Made by a program: the position numbers and the translations under genes. From positions 1-64,000 of the forward strand of contig MU859209.1 in the NCBI GenBank assembly GCA_033297205.1: 64,000 nucleotides of DNA. Direction: 5' to 3'. Shown piece by piece: positions 30,112 through 43,300 of the stretch. Origin of the DNA: Pseudoneurospora amorphoporcata (lineage: Eukaryota > Ascomycota > Sordariomycetes > Sordariales > Sordariaceae). Numbering within the stretch: the stretch's first letter is position 1; each line of letters starts with the position of its first letter. Under the pieces are notes generated by a model that ran no database searches, was not told where the DNA came from, and saw nothing but the letters and a program-made list of their open reading frames with translations.

Positions 30112-33100
30112 AGATTGAGGGGGAAGGGGCAGTCACTTCTGGAAGGAAGGCGGAAGGATTGAAAGGGGGGTGCGGTCGGTTGAGGACGGACGAGGAGGAG
30201 GAAGGAGCTTTGGGTGAGAGTTGAGAAAGGTGGAAGGGAATGGATGTCAATGCACATGCAATGCAGACTGTACATAACCTTCTAGGAAAAAGCCATTCTG
30301 CGAAGTTGTCTCCATGTAAACAGAGGAAAACCTACGAGTCAAGCAGCTGTGCATAAAGGTATTACCTCTATGCTCAAAGCCAAGAGCATCTACATTCTAC
30401 ATCGAAGACCAAAACATCAAGTTCTCCCGGTGTATTCAAGGTTATTTCGATCTTTCTTTCTGTCGTCTTTTATTTCTTTTACGATTGTCATCCGTGTGCA
30501 TCAAGTAAAGCAAAAGTCTCAGGCTATCTGTCAACTTTCATGTCCAGCCATGACCAAAGTACCAAACCCGATCTTTCTGGTTCTGAGTGAGGTTGACATT
30601 GGCATTAAAGGCCTGGATTCATCGACATTAAGTCCATGGATGGCATACTTGTCTTTATGTATGAATGCATGACAAACATCCGGAAAGAAAGCCAGGAATG
30701 AGGCTCAAACGAGAACACCACCGTCACTTCCAGATCAAGGTTCATCGTCGATTGTCAAAGTATCTCAAATCCAGTGCCCACGGGACACTACCATTGTAAG
30801 ACCACAACCATATTTCTTTCTCTTTAACCTCCCTCGTACTTTCTTCTCCAAGTTGAGTCTACATGTAGGATCCCCTGGAAAGCAACGGAAGTGGTCAACG
30901 CGGTTTTGCTTACCTCCCTTACCTACCTACTTGCTACTTCAGGCTTTCCAAGCAAGAAGATATCTTGGGTTCTTTCTTGTACAGCCGTCTATGCCAGAGA
31001 AAAGCAGTTCTATAATGTGTCACCGCCATACATGTAGCTTGATGGTGAGGTACCGATGAGACCCTCAATTCTTGCCTTCACTCACCATTAATTCTTATCA
31101 AGAGTCCCGTCTCTTTCGTCACCCAAACACAGTGGCAGACCGACATCACAGCATAAAGTCTGCAACGACTGGACTCACCGAGCAAACCACAAGCCCTGAC
31201 ACAACCGGAGTGCACTCGGCAAGCTGTGAGATCGATGAACTAAAATCCATAGGACCCTTATTGCGCAATTGGTACGCAATTGCACTTTAGCTCCTTGAGC
31301 TAGGTGTTGTCCCACGGCTGATCGCATACATGGAACTCTTTTTACTCGCAAATGTAGACCTACGCAGTAGACGTAGGTACCCTGTGAACAGAGTGAAGGT
31401 GTCGAATAATGTGTCACGTATCTCAACTTTCCCTCAATCTGCTGCGGATCGACAAAAACGCTGGAACGTGCAAAGATACTGTGCTCTCTAACGGCTTCAT
31501 CATCTTTCACCGTTCCGCTCTGGCTCGTGCTGTATCTGTAGACACCCGCTCGTCGGGATAAGATTTGGTTGATGCCTTTGATATCATTGTGCACTGTTCC
31601 GCATCATCAATTGCTCTCCTCAGGGTCCAGTCTTGCTGATCTTTTGGTCTCAGCTGAGCCACAGTCCAATCTGTAGATCAGATCCAGTCGTCAATGACAA
31701 TGACAGCGGGAAGAAGAATAGGGAAGAACCCTTTGCGTGATGGAATGATTGACAGGGTCCTTGTCCTCGTCACTGTGCTTCTGTCCCCGGTCTGGAATCC
31801 GGTTGAACAGCCCCCGTTGCGGGGTGTAAGTGACCGGCACTGTGGCTGTGAGGAATCTGTGCAATGAGGACGCAGTGGGCGACAGAAGAGTTGAGTGCAG
31901 AGATAACGATGACACATGCGTAAAGATCCAGTCATTGATGCGCAGGCCGGTTGGACAATCCATTGCCAAATTGCAATTGCCGTACAGCTCATGCATGCCC
32001 TCCCCGTCGTGGTCAAGTCGAGATGGTGGGACGAAGTGGGAAAGGAAAAGACACGGGGAGGAAAGCCGTGATGCTCATCTTGTCACAGCTGCACAGCATC
32101 ACCACACTTCCATTGCCATACCCGCCAACAAACGTCTGGCAACATGAATGTGTAACCCGATTTGATATCTGGAGGCGTAACCACTGGAGCCCAAGCAAAA
32201 GAAGATTGAACCCTTTCTGCATGAGACCTTACTAACCGTTTTCCTCTCTAAACCATCCCCATCCATCTCTGTAATTGGATAGGCATGCATACGATTCTCG
32301 CTGCGTCCAGTCGTTCTTGCGTCGTTGTGCTGTAGCAGTGCTGCTGTAGTGCGGCTCGTGTTGGCCAGGATTTTCCCCCAACAAGCAGATAGTTGCATCA
32401 TAGGGGTTACGTAGGAGGAGGGGCTAGAATCCGCATTGAACAGTTCTCCGTGGTTGTTGATATCTTGGCCTTTGGAGATCGGCACTGCCGGTCGCCGGAT
32501 CGTCCGTCTTGGTTACACAGAAAGCCTCTAGGGCTTTCGTGGGGAAATGCAGTGAATGCGACCAGTGGGTTGCGGCTGACGTGCTATGATTTCAGCAAAT
32601 GACGATCCTTTTTCACACCGGTTGATGCTTGAGGCTCTCTCTCATCGACATGAGTTCAGAGCCTCAAGATGTTGCCTCTGTGCAATTACATGTAGTTCTT
32701 GAAGAAAAACGTGTAGGGTGTCCGTAGCAGGTAATTTGCATGGTGGCTAGAATCTTGCAAAGAAAAGCTCAAAGATTTTCTGTGTTGACGTTAGCTCGCG
32801 TCCACTCACGTTAAACAACATCATTGATGTTTATCAGAATCATGTTCGATATGCTGGAGATGGTCGAGACCTTCAGGGGCTGAGGAAGATTCTGACATCA
32901 GTTTTTGATGATCCGACATGGTGTAGACATCAAAAACATCGATAATACAGGCAGACGGCTTTTTGAACACAGTTCAAACATTACAAACTGTATACCTCGC
33001 AAGGGAAAGAGCCTCAAAGTATCGGGTTAAACTGTGAAAGACTGTGTACATGTCTTGCAAGAGACGGTTTGCGGGAGATGGGCCCGACGCACATGGGAGC

Positions 33101-36100
33101 TTCAGATCTTCAACACCGGAGCTTAACTCGAATCTCCCAATCAAGCCATCTTCATGTACATAAAAACGGCCTGACCGGTTGAGTTCCGGTTGACAAGACT
33201 CAGGATTGCCCTCTCTGCTACAAGGTGTCTCCGTCCATAGGTATTCCGGAATCGAACGCTCTCCAGATATCTAGGAGGATCAGTCTGACTTTGGACATTG
33301 GACATAATGCATATCTCAAGGCGGTCCAGCCCATACACCACCAAACATCTGCCGGCTATCAAGTTTGCCAAGTCCAGAACCCCGTGCAACCCCGATCTGT
33401 TATCACGACTGTCGATCGTTGCCTGGACTCCTTACAGGCCGAGCACTATAACTCCCTCTGGCTTAGACATGGTAGCGTAGTTACTCGTCAGAGGGGAGCT
33501 ATGTGGGAGCTTGACGTTACGTGTCAGGTTCGCCACAACACCACGATATAACGCGACTCCCACCCACTTTCAGGTGATGATGGGTGACACAACTTTGATA
33601 GGATGTAAACAAAGGTTAGGTAGGTAGCGAAGAGTCTGGTTGCTTCCTTGCAACCCTCCATTGGCCTCAATGCCTTTGATATCTGGTCCCCAGACTCTTA
33701 CCTCATCGACGTACCATCCAACCCAGTTTCCCCAGACGTTCATCACCACTCAACGGCGTCGTAGGTATCGTAGTCAACGACCTCATACCCTCCTCGCCCC
33801 GGGCTTGTCGAGACTCCCCAGACTCTTCAGAAACCGAAGCCACCCTGACGCCTAGGTCGGACCACCGAACCACCGAACGTCATAAGATACCTGTAGGTAG
33901 GTAAGAATGCCTCCGTCCTTCAAGAGTCCAAGGCCCTGATTCTCTCTTGCCCGCATCAATTGACCTCCTCCCTTTCTCCTCACTCGAGGGTCTGGTCTGG
34001 TCCCAACATGTCCAGCAGTCAGATGGCATGTCACGGGCCAGGCTCGTATGTTCTGGTGGGCGCATCTAATGTACCGGAGACAACAACTCCGCACGGCAGG
34101 TAGGTAGGTTCAGTCGATGTCCTCCGGAAAACGGCTGCCGCAGGCACCTCGCTTTCCTCTCTGTTTTTTTTTGTTTTTTTTTTTGGCTCGATGGAGGGAT
34201 CGTCCGTGCACGAGCCTAGACTGCTGACACCACCACCACCTGATGCCCTTGCGCTTCTGACAAATGCGAACCCATTGAAGGGACCGGAGATCTTGCCTGC
34301 CATTGAGCCAGCGGCGGCCTGCGGGAACCGCTTTGGTGATGAGGTGCATGATGATCTGAACGAGGCCCTTTCGGAGGGAACTAAATGGAAGATTAGTAGG
34401 GTACGCTAGGGAGGAATGTGGGTGTGCAGATGGTCACTTAAGGGGGCGGATGGATGGTTGATGGCGCAAGTGAGGCGATGGAGCGGTTAGAGGTAGGTTG
34501 TTTTGGTCAAGTTCTCCGTTTCGGACCTGATGTACAGTAAGGAGAATAGATAGATACATAGTTGTTGTCGCTTCGACGGTCAGGTTTTACGTTATTGTAA
34601 CACTCTTCTTCATCAACTTCTTAGGGTGTTGGATGAGGAGGACGGGTACCGGAACGGATCGTCAATTTGAAGTCTCACACCTCAATTCCTTCCCGATATC
34701 GCCCCCCTTCCTGACCCCATCATGGCGTTTACCTACGAACTTTCAACCTTTGAACTCTGCATCTTCATGGCACTTGCCGCACTACCTACAAGGTAAGGTA
34801 TCGCAGGGTAACACTCACCCACCACCACCTCCTCCACCGATATACCGACCCAAGATGCGACTTCCACCCATATCGAAACGTGCGCCTCGAGCATGCAGCG
34901 AGCAGTGGTTGCGGCGTCAAGGACTGAGAAGAGGTGTGTGTTTTCGGTGTGGCACATCCCCAGGGCCCCGCATTAGCGCCTTCCCGACACAGAAAGAGGG
35001 TGTGTTGCACGGAGATAGCAGGGATTTCCAGTTCTATGTACAGAGAGGTGTTGCTGCTTGTGGCTGCTGTGGCTGCTGATCTATGTTGACCAGGTAAACA
35101 TCTTCAACATCCCTGATATAAACAGATTGATGCGGACCAGACATGTGCAACGGAATGGTGCTAGGGGGCCTGGGGCCTTGGCAAACGATATCCGCTTGGA
35201 TGATATGATAAACGCCCGGGATATAGGTAGCATCCGGAAGACGCTAAGTGAGGTTGAGAGGTGTGTCCGTTTATTTACCTTATGTTAACCCTCCTAATGA
35301 ACCTTGATCTCCGTTCCGTTCGCTATGCCCCAAGTGACGGCGGGAATGGCGGATGGCATGGCATGGTGTGAGCCGAACTGGACCTCTCTTAGTATGTACC
35401 TTAGTTGGTGCTGCCGTACCTACCTACCATGGCATCTGGGATGGACGGACACGGGCCAAACACGGGATGAACGAGATGAGATTCAGAGATGGATGGACCC
35501 AGACCCTTTACTGTCCAGCCAGGCGCAGCAACAGACGAGTGCTACCTCTAGCAACTGACGGAGGAGACGAGCCATAGGTACCTTGATGGCCGTTCAACGG
35601 ACGGCTTCGACCAATATGTTAGTAAGCTAATACGGGTTATTCCGATCGCAGCTTGCCACCGTGATGATTTGGTTCCCTGGGAACAATCCTCTAACGGTAT
35701 TGGTAGGATTGTCTGCATGCTTTGCTTCCCTGCCCTGTGTTTAGGTTTTGCTACCAAAGTTTAACCTTGGCGCAGCTTTAGTAAAACTAAATCGAACGGT
35801 AGACCTTGTCCGCGCAAGAAAAGGCCAACATGATATTTTGGTCATGTTGAAACTTGAAAGCACGACGAAACTACCTCCTCCACAATCCCATCACGGTAGC
35901 TTCTGAATTGGGTTCTGGATATTTCCACCCTACAGTACTTACCTCTCCATCAACCCATCATACATCAAGACCCTGACCGACCTATTATGAAGGGTTACAC
36001 AACGTGACGTGTGCAACCCTATGTAAAGCACCCTCATCCACTTTGCATCGACCGGTCAGCGCTCAGAGGCCATAAAACGCAGGCAAGGTAGCAGAACGAA

Positions 36101-36960
36101 CACCCAAACAAAAGCTGTAAAGATTTCCCCGTCTCCATCTCCCCAAGACCTAGGCGACATGGGTAGTTATGTCGGATGGATCGACGGTGGGGAGAGAAGC
36201 TGGCCCCACATCCCACGAGTCCATGTCGGAATGGCTTCATCCCCAGCTTTCAATGCTCAAATACTGTAAACATGAAGCTGTCTGTCTGTGACGCTGCACC
36301 TCGTCGTGCATGCCTGCGTGCCATGCCATGGTTGCTCATGCTACTGCGAGTTCCTCCCCCCTCACTACAGTACTGCAAAAGCCATGCTCATGACCACCAC
36401 GCCCACGCCCATGCTCGCGGTTAGGCATGGCAGTACAGTAAGTATGTCATGCCATGCCATGCAGTTGATGCAGAACCTAAGCCCAAAGACGCGCAGCAGT
36501 TACCTAGGTACCTTAGTCAACCCAGCAAGCCAGCCCATCAGGCCTACACTAGGGCAGAAAGTCCGGATGGAACGCAACTCGAGATAACAACATCAACAAC
36601 CTGAAAATGATGAAGGAAAATTCCTTCCTTTCTGAGACAGACAAGCGATGAGCTAACCAATCACAAGCTGGGTTTGGAGCATATGTAACCCGTCGACGGC
36701 CACAGTGAGTGCGATGAGCGACCTCCGGGCGGGGTCTGCCCAAGACAGGCTTTGATAGTGGCTGATGCCGGTGCTGATACCTAGCGGTAGGTATGCGAGA
36801 TTGCTACCCCGCCATCCACATCCATGCCCTCCATCCATCCACTGTCATCCACTGTCATCTACGGTCATCCTGTCAGTACTCGTCTGGGCTCAAAGCGCCT
36901 CACAGACCAGTGAAAGGAAGCTGTGTAATTGCCTGATTAGGATCAGAATCAGAAACAGAG
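30112..36960. other. Gene-free stretch 1: 3' flank of esterase and beyond
   Basis: No convincing coding frame, tRNA or rRNA on either strand. Only short frames (up to 148 codons at 34633-35079) with random-looking translations. It contains GGTA/TACC tetranucleotide runs (33614-33628, 33892-33904, 34097-34110), a T-rich run at 34164-34183 and pentameric ATGGC/CATGC runs near 35355 and 36450. Confidence 0.5.
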
Positions 36961-36976
36961 GCTCTCTTTTCCCGGC

Positions 36977-37017
36977 CTCTCTCTCTCTCTCTCTCTCTCT
37001 CGAGCGAGCGAGCGAGA
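36977..37017 (+). repeat. (CT)n microsatellite followed by (GCGA)n
   Basis: An uninterrupted CT run (36977-37001) is followed directly by GAGCGAGCGAGCGAG. These are simple repeats in the gene-poor region with no attached gene. Confidence 0.9.
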
Positions 37018-40000
37018 AGGGAGGACAGGACAGGAAGGACAGGGAGGGGTAGCTACCTTACCTTACCTCGAGAGGGGGGGGGTTGGGAGGGGTTCGTTGA
37101 TCGTTCAGCTCCATCCCCAGCTTCCAGGCATGTGAGACATGGCATGGCATGACATGACATGACTGATAGTGATTCCAACCTAACCGACTGCAAGTCACAA
37201 CGCTTTTGGTGAAGAGCCGAGCTCTGCGCCAGGCCCCGTCCGTACAAGGTTCTAGAAATCGTGACTGTTGGTGATGGTGACTGCGAGTCAGGAACTTGCC
37301 CCAGCCAACGTGTTTGGGAAAATGTGCAAAAGATGATATCCCGGGCGTCAAAGACAGATTTGATGCAGCCCAGGTGCCAAGCCGGCGATTGACGTTACGT
37401 GGTGGGCTGCCTGCCATGATGGCGTGGGATGGATAGCGCCTACAGTGGAAAACGTCCGAAAGCCTAGAGGTACCTACCTACACCAAGCCCTGCTTAGCGG
37501 CCGTCACTGCCCTGTAAACTCTTCAATTTCAGGAGCATGGCACACAGCGATGTTCGTATAATAGCGGGTCGAAAGTGGCGTGATAGTGTCGCCTTATAAC
37601 TAAGCCTGCCTGGGCTTGAGCCTTGGAAGCCACCAAGATTGTGTACTGCTACAGTATTATCAGCGACATGGTAAGGTAGACGGACGGTAGCGGGAGGCCA
37701 AGAAATTGTAGTGCTGCCTCTGTTGCATATGCCATACCTTATGGTGAGATGAAATGCAAGACATTGATCTCGAACGGACGGATCTCGAAACGGTCATTGT
37801 TGGGTTCACTCCACCACCAACAACATGTCGAACTTAGTATGTACTGTACCTAGCAATCACAACATACCATGTCCTTATCGACGATTGGCCATTCTTACAA
37901 AGTGGGTTGGCGCCTAACTACCTATGCCCAGCCGCCGTCGCGGGCATGACTTATTATCTAGTATTAGTAGAACGTAGTCGCAAAATTCATTCATTCATTC
38001 ATACCTTGAGGAAGGAAAAAGAAGACTGAAGGAGATACCACAATGCCAGAGCCACTCGAAAGAGACAAAGCGCCCGAACGGGCCAGGCAGGGGCTCCAGA
38101 CCGGAGACTCTAGCGTCGGGCCGTGTGGAGTCTGTCTGGGTCTTCCAGACCGACCGACCACCAAGTCCTTACCCGGCCGGAGTTACGTCCAGTGTGGACC
38201 TGCAAGTCCGTCAGCCCAAAATAGCAGCTTGTCGTCGTCGCTAGGTAGGTAGGTGATCCGTTCTCCGTTGTGGGTACGGTAGGTAACAAAACGGTCCCTT
38301 CATCATCTCCGGGTAGTGTTGTGATGGTGGTGATTGTTGCGCTCACATGAAAGTCCAGACACGGTGCGGCGTGCGGCGTCTATGTCCGGGCTTGCCTCCG
38401 TTGACCGGGCGGCGCAACGCCGGACTCTTGTGTGTAGAACTATTTCCTCTTGGCAAGACATGGCCTCAAATCGTTGCATTGGGGAAAAGGGCAAAAAAGA
38501 AGGCAACCATCCATTCAATTTGGACATCTCAATCATGAGTGGACGGTCGAGTCGCTTTTGTTGACCCAACTCGCCACCGATGCCGCCAACGACCCCTTAC
38601 CTCTTGCCCAAAAGACTGACGTGCAGCACTCGTTTAATAAGAAAAATTCTTCACTTTGCAATCCAATATTTCGACAAGCGCTGACGGAAATAGGGGGTCG
38701 CGGTACTGCCCTTGTAGGTGACCCCCAACGAGCGAGTGGCGGGGGTGGCATCCTCCATTGCCATTCGCTGTTATAAAAGGAGGATGGGTTGTTGACGGGC
38801 GAGTTTTGACATGTCGCGGGTAATTGGTAGCGTCCGCAGCGTCTTTTGGTGATGGTGTTGTGGTGGTGTTTATAGTGGGGCTCGCAATGTGGTAATGTTG
38901 CAACGCCCCGTGAGCGTCCGACACCCATGTTGCAAGCATTGCGAAATTGACTACCAGACTTGGCATCTCGAGAAGATATCACTGATGAACGGACAGTCAG
39001 TGTGTGACGACAACAAGAAAAAGAAGGAAAACGGTGGCGACCATGACACTCGGCACATTGTAAACAACAGTATCGGATACCGTATCCCGAAAGCTGAAAA
39101 CGACCCCTGGCCTAGGCAGCGATAGCGGCAAGCGGTGTGCCGTCGACGCCGCCGCCGCCTCCGTCGGAAAGAAAGATAACGGTCGTGAGTGTGAGATAAC
39201 GCAGACAGCCATCGTCCTTGGGAAACCCTCGACCGGCCCAGTGTTTTTGAGGACTGTAGATCGCAAGCAGCCGCTGCAGGATAACCTGCCTGAAGAAAGA
39301 AAACGGGGACCAGATGAGATGGCGAGGATGGGTCAGGTAAACATCCCTCCACTGAACCGACAAAGGGGGAGCATATCCATCCGCGTTATCTTCCCCAGAT
39401 TCCTGCTGCTTGCTGACCCTTCGCACAGCAACAGGAGGTGGTCTGGCGGCAAGAGAAACCTGTTTGCATACATCCTTGATCCTGTTGCTTTTTTCCGGGC
39501 GACCTGATGCACAGAGGGTCCCGCATCACCCATCCATGTCGGGCATCTCTTTCTTGTGTTTCCCGTTCGTGGAGATGAGATCCCCTCCTCATCCCCACAA
39601 ACTTGCAACTCCTGTCGTTGACCGATCGTCCCGCCCGACGTAAGACTGGCGTCGTGTGTTGTGTGTTGTGTGGCGGTCTTGTGTCGTTCGTGTGTGTTGA
39701 GCGACTCGTTCACGGCGCAGACACACACTGAAGATACCGAGTTGTCAACTTTTGTCCACCTACCTTACTGCTCCACACTCCAGACTCCAGCGAGGGTCAT
39801 GTTTTCTCTGGCGAGACGCCCATATCAGCCAGCGGCCGTGTAACGTCGTGCAGCAGGAAGCGAGCGAGGGGAGCAGGCAGTGAGTGGCAGAAAAAAAGAG
39901 TCGCGCAGTAAAAAAGCCACTTTGCGGGGCAGCATTCGCGTCGCTTCGCTTCAGTCCATGTCGCGGAGACTGTTACCTAGAGTGGCGGATAACGCTCCCC

Positions 40001-40040
40001 CTCGCTTCTTGTCTCGGGCAGTGTCTCGTTTCGAGAATAT
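37018..40040. other. Gene-free stretch 2
   Basis: No credible gene. Contains an ATGGCATGGCATG/ACATGACATGAC run near 37138-37162, and TACC/GGTA runs at 37470-37479 and 38243-38252. Several short frames (up to 149 codons) are all unconvincing. Confidence 0.45.
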
Positions 40041-40063
40041 TGGCTGGCTGGCTGGCTGGCTGG
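40041..40063 (+). repeat. (TGGC)n microsatellite
   Basis: Five and a half TGGC units in the gene-poor region, with no associated coding frame. Confidence 0.9.
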
Positions 40064-40284
40064 CCGTTGGTTGTGGAGTGTGGACTGGATTGTCACTTTA
40101 GGTGGTGGTGGTTCTCATCCCTTCCATTTCCAGCCCAAGAGCTTCGCCGAGTGTACGTATTGACACCCCCTCTCGACATGATGCTTCGCGACACTCCAGA
40201 TGCTGGTCCAGTCTCTGTCTAGGCCTCACTTGAAAAAAAAGGAGGGTGTCGGTCGGGTCGGGTGTCGGGTGTGTCGCGTTGCAA

Positions 40285-40309
40285 TCGGTCGGTCGGTCGG
40301 TCGGTCGGT
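40285..40309 (+). repeat. (CGGT)n microsatellite
   Basis: Six CGGT units followed by GGTTGG, about 220 bases right of the TGGC repeat, in sequence rich in GTCGGGT. Confidence 0.9.
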
Positions 40310-43300
40310 TGGGGTGCGGCGTTCACTTTGGTGTGCGTGTGTGGTCTTTGAGGTTTGTTGTGGGAACCGGACTGAACCTGGAGGGAGATCTTCCGAGAAC
40401 TCCTCACATTTGTGCGCGAGGAAATTTCGTCCTGCGGCGACCGGTGAAAAGGGTTTTGAGCCCTGACGGGTATCCCGCTGCGCGTCGGTTGCCGACCGGT
40501 CGCTCGTGCTTTCCGCGTCTGGACAACCCGTTCAACACCACCACCATCAACACCATCGTGACTGCTTTCTTTAACGCACAACATCGACGATCCGACGGAC
40601 GATAATGCCGCCGCTCTGCGGGGAAAGAACGAGATTCCATCAGGACACTGTAATTTCAGTCAGCGAGTGTGTTGACAAAAGCGTATCGCTGCAGCTGCGA
40701 CACGGTATGATGACGCTACCACTACTACCTTACCTTACCACCACCACCACCAAATATCACCATCACAACATCGGGCAGCATAGCCCTCGTAGGACCACTG
40801 GGACCTCAACTTTCATGCACGGCGACCTTTTCAGCTGTTACTGTCCAGTCCAGCCGCCTGCTTCTCATCATCCCCATACCCCAGAATGTTCATGCTCGCC
40901 CCTCGTCATCATCATCATCATCAGCATGCAAATCTCCCGCCCTCAGCCTTCAGGCTCGGACTGACTGGACTAGAGTGGAGTTTCTGGAGGCCTGAAAGGT
41001 TCTCGATGGTGGCTTCAGTTTCTCAAAAGGCCACTCATATCAACCTAACGGTTGGGTTTTCTTTCGCCTGCCGCCAGCCAGCATGTCCACTTGTGCCCAT
41101 TGTCCAGGCAGTGTCCAGTGTCCAGTGTCATAGCCGCCACCTCATCAGCGATACGCCCCCGCCCTTCCCCCTTCGAAAGACCAAGCCAGCCCTCTGACGT
41201 CCCACGAGAATGTCGTGATCCAATAAACCCATCAAAGCTCAATCTGCCATGATCCGCTTTAGCCGGCCGGGAGAACACTGCCTAGTAGTAGAGCGCTTTG
41301 CTGAGGCCAGAATCTTCTCGAAACACGCGAGATTGTAGACTAGAAGCAAGACTGAAGTGTCATGACGCCGTGGAACCGGCTCGCTGAGGAGTGGACATGT
41401 AAGTATTGAGAGGCCGGCCGACGTAACAGCCGGGCGGAGATTGAATGGACATTGAGGCAGACCCGAGGAGGCGACTCGACTCCGGCTGGAACGTAGCTAA
41501 CCTTCCATTAGCAATGCGAAGACGTCGGTGATGTTAGACAAGTCGTGCTCAAATGTCGACGGTAACAAACGCCTCTTGAGGAAGGGGTCTTTGGACATTG
41601 AACACTAAAACGCTCATCAAGTCGTGGCGCTGCCATGAGGCATGATGTGGTGAGACGAAAGCCATTTCCTTCCTCTTTAGGAGAATACCTTACCTAAGGC
41701 CAAGTAGGTATGTAAAAGTCGCCGCTTGAAGATCGTTGGTATGTAAGAGTAGAGGAGAGATGTCGTACCACCAGACCGGCACCACCAAACGGAACTGAAC
41801 TGATGGAACATGTATACAGTGTATCAGCCCCAGCAACTTGGTCAAGTTCCTCTACTTCGCAGCGCAGTGAGTTGTCAGCATGACCGTCCTTGCTGTTCCG
41901 TCAAAGGATACATGATGGCATCTAACAGTGGTAGTCAGCAGGTGGTCCCTCAAAGCATCCTGTCGTTCTCTCAGGGGCTTCTGGAGAGAAGACACAGGAT
42001 TACGAGTCGCAGCCAGTGGGCGCGTATGCATTGAGTAAGGTAGGCATACCCAGTTAAACCCAAAGGTTCCAGTCTGGCAAAGAGGGGAAGAGGAGACACG
42101 CATGCCATTGCTTCGTTCGCCCATTTCCCTACCTTATTGAGGCTCCAATTGAAGCTGGCGACCGCATGAACTTGCACACTTTCAAGGGAGCAAGTTATCC
42201 AGCCTGGCCTCTGAAGTGATGCGATGCCTTCACCTTCACACAACAATAATTCACCGCCCTTTGCTTTCCTATCTGCTTCACACCCTCACCTACCTCTCAC
42301 CTACTGGCATCACCACCAGTATCCGTATCCGGCATGTGTCGTAAAGGCTGGCTGGCTTGACTGGAGGTAGGGGTAGCTCCCTCCCTGTATTTACAGGGGC
42401 TTCTTGGGGAGTTTGCAGGCTGGAAGCCGCCCAGTCAGCCCAGCATGTTTCCTGGCTTGGATGGCCTGCAGTTGTCCGTCCCATTGGATGATGCTCGAGT
42501 GGAAAGTTTGTTGAACAGAGACAGTCCGTCGACGAGCGGCTTGTAGCGAAGAAAGACCAGGGGCGGGACACGCTAGCTAGCCAGCCAGTCAACCAGGAGC
42601 CGAAACCGTGCCATTCCCAATTGGACTGTAGTTTCCGGCTTGCTAGGTCAAGATGATGCAATGCGACTTCGGCCAACAATTGCCCTCCTTGCGGTGACAC
42701 AGTTTGCGGCAGTGCTGACCTCCCTTGACCTTGACCGATGTTGTCCAACAGACGCTGTGCCTGTGCCGCCTTGGACAACGGCGGCGGCGGCCTGGGAGAG
42801 AGTGTGGGAGGACACGCGTGGGTGATGTTGAACCCCGGGACGCAGGATTGGAGCGTGACCATGTATCTGATCATGGCAATTTGCGCAAACTTGGAACTTT
42901 GACGATATTTCCAACATTGGCGTTTCCTTCAATGTTGGGAACGGCCATGGCATTTGTTGGACAGCCCGAACTCTTCGGCAACGCGAAAGTTGGAGGCATC
43001 CTTCCCATCCAGCCAATCGCCCTGACGATCGCTTCTCCAAGTTGGAGAAATTCAACGACTAGAAGAATTGGAGAAGCTCATGTCATGTCCATGGCGGTTG
43101 CCGTCTTTCGTCTCGGCTTCCGACAACACAAATGCTTCGTCGCACCGCCAGCTGCCTTCTTCTTTTCTGCGATTCCAGTGAAGATCACCTGGTCTCGAAC
43201 GTCTGCGAGCCTGCGGGTGGGCGCGCTGTGGACGGCAAACGGAAGGTAGGCACACCGCACGAGCACTGCACCATGCCACCACTATCACCACCACCTCACT

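Noticed and set aside
33245..33262. tRNA-like T-arm (GGAATCGAAC) on the minus strand
   Set aside because: The flanking stem does not pair and no matching A box or acceptor stem was found.
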